NCBI GenBank assembly: GCA_030650395.1
Contig: JAUSDY010000143.1
Location: 1-64,000 of the forward strand
Source: Acidobacteriota bacterium
GTDB lineage: Bacteria > Acidobacteriota > Vicinamibacteria > Vicinamibacterales > UBA2999
Direction of reading: 5' to 3'
Length of the DNA stretch: 64,000 bases
Part shown: positions 58,066 to 64,000 of the stretch, in pieces
How positions within the stretch are numbered: position 1 is the first letter of the stretch
Layout: each line of letters opens with the position of its first letter
Program-made: the position numbers and the translations under genes
The notes under the pieces: generated by a model
The model's database searches: none
What the model saw: the letters and a program-made list of their open reading frames with translations, nothing else
Told to the model about the DNA's origin: nothing

Positions 58066-59370
58066 GTGAAGGTTGCCATCATCGGAGGAGCGGGCGTGCG
58101 AGTGCCCCTTCTGGTCGGCGGCTTGTCGCGATCGGACTTGGGAATCACTGACATCGCTCTCTACGATATCGATCGAGAGCGACTCGGCATCATCGCTGAT
58201 CTTGCGACGAAGATCGCCGACGGCGTGAAGATTACGAGCACGTCCACACCGGAGCCCGCTGTTGGCGGTGCCGATTTCGTTATTTCCAGCATTCGCGTCG
58301 GTGGCGCTGCGCAACGCGCGAAAGATGAAGCGGCGGCGATCGCGCTTGGCGCCGTCGGCCAGGAAACCGTCGGCCCGGTCGGCTTTGCCATGGCGGTCCG
58401 CACCATCCCGGCGATGGTCGAGTACGGCCGCATGGTGGCGCGGCTGGCGCCGCGGGCGTGGCTCGTCAACTTCTCCAACCCGGTGAGCCTGATCACGCAG
58501 GCGGTGCACCAGGAAACCGATGCGCGCTTGGTCGGCATCTGCGACACGCCGATGGAGATGTTCGAAGACGCCGCCCATGCGCTCGGCCTGCCTGCGTCGG
58601 TCTGCTCCTACGACTACTTCGGCCTCAACCATCTCGGCTGGCTGCGCGACGTGTTGTTCGAAGGAGAAGGACAGCTGCATCGCATCTGGAACGATGATGC
58701 GGCGTTGAAGGCGGCATATCGCTCGCCGCTGTTCGAACCCGAGCGGCTGCGCAAGCTGAGGCTGCTGCCGACCGAGTATCTCTATTACTACTACCGCCCC
58801 GAGGTCGCGCTCGAGCACATCAAGCGCGCCGGCTCCAGCCGCGGCGCCGCTGTTGCGAAACTCACTGAGGAGTTGTTCAAGGATTTGCGTGGCGACAAAC
58901 CTTTAGGTTTGTCGTCGGACCCGTTGGAGCGATATCAGCAATATCTGGCCGCCCGCGACTCGAGCTACATGCAGCTCGAGACCGGCGTCACCACTCCGCG
59001 CATCAAACCCGACTGGGCGGAGCTTTCCGGCTACGATCGCATCGCCCTCATGACCATGCGCGCGATCGTCCACAACCAGGGCGCCGTCATCCCGCTCGAC
59101 GTTGCCAACCGCGGCACCCTCCCCTTCCTCGAGGACGAGGACATCGTCGAAGTGCAGTGCCGCGTCGATGCCAGCGGCCCGCATCCACAACCGGTTGCGC
59201 CGATTCCCGATCACCCGCGCGAGCTGATCGAGCGCGTCAAGACCTACGAGCGCGCTACCGTGAAGGCGGCGCTGACGGGCAATCGCGAAGAATTGATCGA
59301 CGCGCTCGCGCTCAATCCGCTGGTGTCATCGCGAGAGCAATCCGCCAAGCTGGTCGAGGCGCTGCTGTGA
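58066..59370 (+). CDS. GH4-family glycosidase (6-phospho-glycosidase type)
   Basis: An NAD- and metal-dependent glycosidase of 434 residues. Rossmann motif MKVAIIGGAGVRVPLLVGGL, ISSIRVGGAAQRAKDE (R for phosphate/hydroxyl), NFSNPVSLITQAV, the metal Cys in GICDTPMEMF and metal His in GLNHLGW define GH4. GH4 cleaves alpha- or beta-6-phospho-glucosides by oxidation-elimination; a phosphorylated substrate would fit the upstream kinase. A 20-bp palindrome (58894-58913) is in frame and encodes DKPLGLS. The GTG start follows directly on a repeat array. The stop overlaps the permease start (GTGA). Confidence 0.92.
   Translation: MKVAIIGGAGVRVPLLVGGLSRSDLGITDIALYDIDRERLGIIADLATKIADGVKITSTSTPEPAVGGADFVISSIRVGGAAQRAKDEAAAIALGAVGQETVGPVGFAMAVRTIPAMVEYGRMVARLAPRAWLVNFSNPVSLITQAVHQETDARLVGICDTPMEMFEDAAHALGLPASVCSYDYFGLNHLGWLRDVLFEGEGQLHRIWNDDAALKAAYRSPLFEPERLRKLRLLPTEYLYYYYRPEVALEHIKRAGSSRGAAVAKLTEELFKDLRGDKPLGLSSDPLERYQQYLAARDSSYMQLETGVTTPRIKPDWAELSGYDRIALMTMRAIVHNQGAVIPLDVANRGTLPFLEDEDIVEVQCRVDASGPHPQPVAPIPDHPRELIERVKTYERATVKAALTGNREELIDALALNPLVSSREQSAKLVEALL
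58894..58913. repeat. 20-bp palindrome inside the GH4 gene
   Basis: GACAAACCTTTAGGTTTGTC in frame encodes DKPLGLS in a solvent-exposed segment between two helices. The flanks (GGC before, G after) match the copy at 3366. Confidence 0.9.
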
Positions 59371-60764
59371 GCGACGAACGTAGAGGCGGGTCTTTAGACC
59401 CGCCTGCGACTTCAAGCCCTCACGCCCTTAAGCCCTCAAGCCCTCTTGAGCGTCGCATGGGTCTTTTACAGGCCACCGCGACCAACGTCATCTCCATGGT
59501 CGGCGTCGGCCCCTTCCTCACCATCCCCTTCATGGTTGCGGCGATGAACGGCCCGCACGTGATCTACGCGTGGCTCGCCGGCCTCGTGCTCGCGCTCGCC
59601 GACGGCCTCGTCTACGCGCAGCTCGGCGCCGCGCTCCCCGGCAGCGGCGGCGGCTATCTCTACCTGCGCGAGGCGTTCAAGCCGTTCGGCCTCGGCCGCC
59701 TGATGGCGTTCCTCTTCATCTTTCAAACCATCCTGATCGCGCCGCTGTCGGTCGCCGGCGGCGCGGTCGGCTTTGCCGACTACCTGCAATTCGTCTGGAC
59801 CACGATGTCGCCGCTCGAGCACAACCTGATCGCCGCCGCCGTCTGCATCGTCTCCACGGCGCTGCTGTGGCGCAACATCGAAGACATCGGCCGCCTCGCC
59901 GTCGTCATGCTCGTGGTGGTGTTGATCACGGTCGGCTGGGTGATCGTCGTCGGCCTCGTCAAGTTCTCGCCGGCGCAGGCGTTCGCCTTCCCGCCCGAAG
60001 CGTTCACCTTCGATCGCAGCCTGTTGATGAGCGTGGGTGCCGCGTCGGTGCTCGCGATGTACAGCTACGGCGGCTACAACCAGGTCTGCAACATCGGCGA
60101 CGAAATCAAGGACCCGACCCGCACCATCCCGCGCTCGATCGTGCTGTCGACGTTCCTGGTCGCGGTGCTCTACATCCTGATGACGGTGGTGATTCTCGGG
60201 ATGATCCCGTGGCAGGAGGTCAGGGAATCGCGGACGATCGCGTCGGCGTTCATCGAGCGGACATTCGCGGATCCCGAGACCGGCCGCATCGCCGGCATCG
60301 TGATGACCGGTCTGATCCTGTTCGTGGCCGCGGCGTCGCTCTACGCCACCATCCTCGGCTACTCGCGCGTCCCCTACGCCGCCGCGCGCGACGGCGATTT
60401 CTTCAAGGCCTTCGCGCACGTCCATCCTAAAAAGCACTTTCCGGATCTGTCGCTGGTCACGATCGCGATCGTGTCAATCCCGTTCTGCTTCTTCTCGCTC
60501 GGCCAGTTGGTGAGCTGGTTGATCCAGGTGCAGGTGCTGCTGCGCTTCATCTGGCAATGCGCCGCGGTGATCCTGCTCCGCCGTTACCGGCCCGACATCC
60601 CGCAGCCGTTCACGATGTGGCTCTACCCGTGGCCGGCGATCCTCTCAGGCGCGCTGTGGCTGTTCATCTTCTTCACCGGGCCGTGGGAGGGGATCGTCTT
60701 CTCGTTCGCTTTCCTGGCGGCGGGGGTCGCGGCCTATGGGCTGTTTGTAAGAACAAAGACCTAA
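59367..60764 (+). CDS. APC-family amino acid/polyamine permease
   Basis: A protein of 465 residues from GTG 59367, overlapping the GH4 stop by 4 nt. Twelve helices; APC motifs [79 protein letters not shown] and [21 protein letters not shown]. The first 30 residues ([29 protein letters not shown]) are encoded by a palindrome and AAGCCCTC repeats; ATG 59457 may be the ancestral start. Its place in an operon with a kinase and a glycosidase is unusual for an amino-acid permease, so an amino-sugar or glycoside substrate is possible. Confidence 0.9.
   Translation: MSDERRGGSLDPPATSSPHALKPSSPLERRMGLLQATATNVISMVGVGPFLTIPFMVAAMNGPHVIYAWLAGLVLALADGLVYAQLGAALPGSGGGYLYLREAFKPFGLGRLMAFLFIFQTILIAPLSVAGGAVGFADYLQFVWTTMSPLEHNLIAAAVCIVSTALLWRNIEDIGRLAVVMLVVVLITVGWVIVVGLVKFSPAQAFAFPPEAFTFDRSLLMSVGAASVLAMYSYGGYNQVCNIGDEIKDPTRTIPRSIVLSTFLVAVLYILMTVVILGMIPWQEVRESRTIASAFIERTFADPETGRIAGIVMTGLILFVAAASLYATILGYSRVPYAAARDGDFFKAFAHVHPKKHFPDLSLVTIAIVSIPFCFFSLGQLVSWLIQVQVLLRFIWQCAAVILLRRYRPDIPQPFTMWLYPWPAILSGALWLFIFFTGPWEGIVFSFAFLAAGVAAYGLFVRTKT
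59385..59452. repeat. GGCGGGTCTTTAGACCCGCC palindrome and AAGCCCTC array in a coding region
   Basis: A 20-bp palindrome with the same 9-TT-9 geometry as the GACAAACC copies (59385-59404), followed by AAGCCCTCACGCCCTTAAGC, CCTCAAGCCCTCTTGAG units (59412-59452). In frame with the permease start. Confidence 0.8.
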
Positions 60765-60808
60765 CACCAAGAACAAAGGGAGTCATGTCGCTCGGGCGGG
60801 TTGCGCAC

Positions 60809-60814
60809 TATAAT
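60809..60814 (+). promoter_or_regulatory. -10 box of the Ser/Thr kinase gene
   Basis: A perfect TATAAT ends 9 nt before ATG 60824, supporting that ATG over 60785 and suggesting a leaderless mRNA. Confidence 0.5.
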
Positions 60815-60823
60815 CCGCTCGCA

Positions 60824-63520
60824 ATGACCTTGTCGGCGGGCATGCGGCTCGGCCCCTATGAGATTGTCGCCCCCATCGGCGCGGGCGGCATGGGCGAGGT
60901 GTACCGCGCCCGCGACACGCGGCTCGATCGCACCGTCGCCATCAAAGTGCTGCCCGCCAACTTCTCGTCAGACGCCGTCGCGCGTGAACGGTTCGATCGC
61001 GAAGCGCGCAGCATCGCTGCCCTCAATCATCCGCACATCTGCACGCTGTACGACGTCCGGCACGAAGTTGTCAGCGGCGCTGAGAGTCCCATCGACTTCC
61101 TCGTCATGGAGTACCTGGAGGGCGAGACGCTGGCGGCACGTCTGGCACGCGGACCGTTGCCGGCGAATCTCGTTCTTCGTCACGCCATTGAGATTGCCGA
61201 AGCGCTCGACAGGGCCCATCGCCATGGCATCGTGCATCGCGACCTCAAGCCCGGCAACGTCATGCTCACGAAAGCCGGCGCGAAGCTGCTCGACTTCGGC
61301 CTCGCCAAGGCGTCGGCCGCAGGTGCCACGGGTGCAACGAGTGCGGTGACCCTCGAACCACTGACCGCTGCAGGGATGATCGTCGGCACAGTCCAGTACA
61401 TGGCGCCTGAGCAAGTCGAGGGGCGCGACACCGATGCGCGGACCGACATCTTTGCGTTCGGCACGCTCGTTCACGAGATGGCGACGGGCCGCAGAGCGTT
61501 CGAGGGGCGGAGCCAGGCCACGATCATCGCCGCTATTCTTGACGCGCAACCGCCGGCGATTTCTACATTGCAGCCGGCACTGCCTGGGGCGCTCGATCAC
61601 ATCGTCCGTCGCTGCCTTGCCAAAGACCCTGACGAGCGGTGGCAATCGGCGCACGATCTCGCGAGCGAGCTGCGATGGATCGCCGGATCCGATGGCGGAG
61701 CGACGCAGACCAGCGGCGTCACAGCACCGGCACGATCGAGTCGACGCGTGTCGCCGCTCGTGGCCGCCGCCGGTGGGCTGGCGATCGGCGCCGTGCTGGC
61801 GGCAGCGGCCGTGCTGGTGCTGCGCCCGGGACGACTTGCCTCGGCGTCCGCCGTCGTTCGTGCAGTTCTGCCGCTGCCGGCCGGCGCCGCATTCGCGCAA
61901 GTCAATGCCCGCACCACCATCGGCATTTCCCCCGATGGCAGGTTCGTCGTCTTCAGCGCCGTCGCCGATGGCGTGCAGCGTCTCTTCCTGCGGACGACGG
62001 ATCAGTTCGACGCGACGCCCATCAAAGGCACCGACGGAGCCACTGGTCCATTCTTCTCTCCCGACAGCCAGTGGCTGGGGTTTTTCGCTAATGGGCGCCT
62101 GCTGAAAGTTCCCCGCAACGGCGGTACGCCGGCCGTGATTTGCGACGTGCAAGATGTTCGGGGGGCGGCCTGGGGAGCTGACGACACCATTGTCTTTGCA
62201 CCGCGACTCGATGCTGGCCTGTGGCGGGTGTCAGCCAGTGGTGGTGGCACGCCGGTGGTGGTGACCACGCCTGACGCACAACAGCGAGAGAAGACGCACC
62301 GGTTCCCGGAGCTGCTACCTGATGGAAAGACCGTGATGTTCACAGTCGGGACTCACGACATTGCGTCGTTTGCCGAGGCACGCATCGTGGTGCAGTCATT
62401 GACCGGCGGGCCCGCGAAGACCGTCATCCAGGGCGGCACGACCGCGAAGTACCTTCCGACCGGTCACATCGTGTATGCGAGAGACGATGTGCTGATGGCC
62501 GTGCCATTCGACCTTCAGCAGCTGGCGGTCACAGGCCCGCCGGTGGAGCTGGTCGGGGACGTCTCGAACGCGATGGACTTTGCACACGCGGAATACGCCA
62601 TCAGCGATACCGGGACATTGGTCTATCTGTCAGGCGGCGACAGCTCCGTGCGCGGGACCTTGATTTCGGCCGATCGCAGCGGCACCTTCACGCCGCTCAC
62701 GCAGTTGCCACCACGATTGTTTCTGAACGTCATGTTCTCTCCCGACGGCCAAAGAATCCTCACCAAGATCGGTGGCGCGAATGACTCGGCCTGGGTCTAC
62801 GACATGCGCCGCGATTCCCTCAGCCGTTTGACGTTCAAGGGCAACCTGGTCTGGGGGTCATGGAGCGGCGACGGGCAAAAAATCGCGTACAGCATTGCGG
62901 GCGAATTAGGCTGGATGGCCGCGGATGGAAGCGGTCAGGAAGAAACGTTCTACCGGGACGAGTATCAGAAAAACGGCGTTCGGCTCACGCCAGACGGGCA
63001 GGCGCTGCTGTTCCATTCCACGCGGCCGGTCACTGGCATGGATATTTTCACGCTCTCCATCAAGACACGCCAGGTGACTGCGTGGCTCGCCACTCGATCC
63101 AATGAACAATCGCCGCGTATTTCGGCGGACGGACGTTGGGTGGCCTATCTTTCGGACGAGACCGGACGGCAGGAGGTGTATGTGCGGCCGCTGCAGGGCG
63201 CGGGCGTCAAGTGGCAGGTCTCAGATGACGGCGGAGTCTCGCCGGTGTGGTCGGCCGACGGCCATGAGTTGTTCTTCTTGCAGGGGCAGACGCTGATGTC
63301 GGCGGTGGTCAGACCCGGGTCCGCGTTCGAGACCGATCGCCCGAAGGTGCTGTTCAAACTTCGGAGTTCCCCTGTAGGCGGTGGCGATGCGTTCGACGTC
63401 ACGCCCGACGGCAAGCGCTTTGTCTTCATCGAAGGTCTGCCGAAAACGATGCCGTCGCATGCGAATCTCGTCACCAACTGGTTCACTGAGGTCAACGCCC
63501 AGGCGCCGCGGGCGCGATGA
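60824..63520 (+). CDS. Serine/threonine protein kinase with C-terminal beta-propeller
   Basis: A protein of 898 residues. The kinase domain (about 12-275) has Gly loop GAGGMGEVY (19-27), Lys41 in [14 protein letters not shown] with the catalytic Asp, DFGLAKAS and [31 protein letters not shown] linker and one helix ([27 protein letters not shown], about 300-325) lead to a periplasmic TolB/WD40-like propeller with repeated [40 protein letters not shown] blades. A common acidobacterial architecture: a sensor propeller outside, kinase inside. ATG 60785 ([13 protein letters not shown] close by) is an alternative start. Confidence 0.93.
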   Translation: MTLSAGMRLGPYEIVAPIGAGGMGEVYRARDTRLDRTVAIKVLPANFSSDAVARERFDREARSIAALNHPHICTLYDVRHEVVSGAESPIDFLVMEYLEGETLAARLARGPLPANLVLRHAIEIAEALDRAHRHGIVHRDLKPGNVMLTKAGAKLLDFGLAKASAAGATGATSAVTLEPLTAAGMIVGTVQYMAPEQVEGRDTDARTDIFAFGTLVHEMATGRRAFEGRSQATIIAAILDAQPPAISTLQPALPGALDHIVRRCLAKDPDERWQSAHDLASELRWIAGSDGGATQTSGVTAPARSSRRVSPLVAAAGGLAIGAVLAAAAVLVLRPGRLASASAVVRAVLPLPAGAAFAQVNARTTIGISPDGRFVVFSAVADGVQRLFLRTTDQFDATPIKGTDGATGPFFSPDSQWLGFFANGRLLKVPRNGGTPAVICDVQDVRGAAWGADDTIVFAPRLDAGLWRVSASGGGTPVVVTTPDAQQREKTHRFPELLPDGKTVMFTVGTHDIASFAEARIVVQSLTGGPAKTVIQGGTTAKYLPTGHIVYARDDVLMAVPFDLQQLAVTGPPVELVGDVSNAMDFAHAEYAISDTGTLVYLSGGDSSVRGTLISADRSGTFTPLTQLPPRLFLNVMFSPDGQRILTKIGGANDSAWVYDMRRDSLSRLTFKGNLVWGSWSGDGQKIAYSIAGELGWMAADGSGQEETFYRDEYQKNGVRLTPDGQALLFHSTRPVTGMDIFTLSIKTRQVTAWLATRSNEQSPRISADGRWVAYLSDETGRQEVYVRPLQGAGVKWQVSDDGGVSPVWSADGHELFFLQGQTLMSAVVRPGSAFETDRPKVLFKLRSSPVGGGDAFDVTPDGKRFVFIEGLPKTMPSHANLVTNWFTEVNAQAPRAR

Positions 63521-63552
63521 TCGTGGCCTTCGTGTCTTCGTGGCCAATCTAT
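63521..63552 (+). repeat. CTTCGTG repeat between convergent genes
   Basis: TCGTGGCCTTCGTGTCTTCGTGGCC units of the CACGAAG family occupy the gap between the kinase stop and the end of the convergent gene. Confidence 0.65.
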
Positions 63553-64000
63553 TTAGGGCTCTTACTGAGGGCCAGTAGATTCGCTGTTATCCGGAAAGCT
63601 CCTGGAACTCCGTAAGGCAGTTGCCGATGTAGCGCGTAAGCGAAGTACGTCCAGTTGCCCTTCCCTACTTTCGCTGTCACCCATCCGCCGCTCTGCGGAG
63701 CCTGGCCTTTGTCGAACGTCGAGATCATCGGCGTGTAGGCCGGGTCCCACTTGGTGAAGAACTTCGAGCCGCGCTGCTCCATCCAGCCGTCGAAATCCGC
63801 GAGCGTGATCTTGTTCGGCCACGTGAACGACTGTTGCGTGGGGGCAAGGATCGTCACCGGTGAGTCTTCCTCCGACACTTCCTCCGCGCCGCGCGGCAGA
63901 TCCGCCGGGAACGGCGCCCACTGGTTGGGCACGAATTCCTGCGTGTTGTAGAGCACGACCACGTTGCCGCCGGCTTTCGCGTAATCGATCAGCCGCTGGT
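63549..64000 (-). CDS. C-terminal part of a probable PIG-L deacetylase family protein, 5' end beyond window
   Basis: The frame enters at the right edge (QRLIDYAKAGGNVVVLYNTQEFVPNQ) and stops at 63549, giving about 150 residues. The pattern SPVTILAPTQQSFTWPNKITLADFDGWMEQRGSKFFTKWDPAYTPMISTFDKG, then VGKGNWTYFAYALHRQLPYGVPGAFRITANLLAL, matches the C-terminal beta-rich domain of large acidobacterial PIG-L (LmbE-like) proteins as I remember them. The catalytic domain is not in view, so the family call is an inference. Confidence 0.65.
   Translation of the reverse strand, partial: QRLIDYAKAGGNVVVLYNTQEFVPNQWAPFPADLPRGAEEVSEEDSPVTILAPTQQSFTWPNKITLADFDGWMEQRGSKFFTKWDPAYTPMISTFDKGQAPQSGGWVTAKVGKGNWTYFAYALHRQLPYGVPGAFRITANLLALSKSPK

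Overview
The window is high-GC DNA, most likely from an Acidobacteriota chromosome, probably Vicinamibacteria-like. The lineage is inferred from gene content. It has an ABC permease of the ADOP type paired with a PadR regulator, three secreted von Willebrand A proteins of the acidobacterial style, an Oar-like TonB receptor with a carboxypeptidase-regulatory N-domain, a kinase fused to a beta-propeller, and many secreted peptidases and PQQ-type propellers. No rRNA, tRNA, CRISPR array, prophage or recognisable transposase was seen.

Layout. 1-5.3 kb (mostly minus): the start of a small membrane protein, the ABC-F ATPase YbiT, a multi-pass membrane protein and a secreted amidohydrolase. 5.3-9.7 kb: an EF-hand PQQ propeller, a VapBC-type toxin-antitoxin pair divergent from a VWA protein, and a four-helix-bundle gene between inverted repeat arrays. 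9.7-21.6 kb: M20 and S9A peptidases, an FAD oxidoreductase, an ADOP gene remnant, a large secreted protein of unknown function and two coupled VWA proteins. 21.6-28 kb: a second four-helix-bundle gene, PadR-ADOP, a fatty acid desaturase and a histidine kinase/response regulator pair. 28-37.7 kb: a phytase-like esterase lipoprotein, DinB, a fibro-slime remnant, a PQQ propeller, a PEGA protein, HtpX, an archaeal-type ornithine cyclodeaminase family enzyme, gamma-glutamyltransferase, sulfurtransferase and a decayed DUF4097 gene.

37.7-42.8 kb is a coherent nitrogen locus: MOSC protein, PII (glnK), Amt, a sigma-54 activator and a TorF-like porin. An 18-bp palindrome (ACGAC-N6-GTCGT) occurs upstream of both amt-glnK and the activator gene. 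43-46.3 kb is a TonB receptor broken by two frameshifts. 46.4-49.9 kb is a sulfur/persulfide operon (rhodanese, TauE/SafE exporter, MBL-rhodanese fusion, ArsR regulator, membrane protein) with a palindromic operator at its head. 49.9-64 kb holds S9C and M14 peptidases, an amidase, DinB, a PfkB kinase-GH4-permease operon, a Ser/Thr kinase propeller and the end of a probable PIG-L deacetylase.

The most unusual trait is the intergenic DNA. At least a dozen unrelated families of short repeats (7-12 bp units, or 20-bp palindromes) occupy gene junctions. Many share one architecture: several units in one orientation, a short centre, then the same units inverted. Some repeats lie in frame inside coding regions, supply start or stop codons of neighbouring genes, or mark where gene fragments are cut off. 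A second recurring trait is a -10 hexamer ending only 6-9 nt before the start codon, which suggests leaderless mRNAs.
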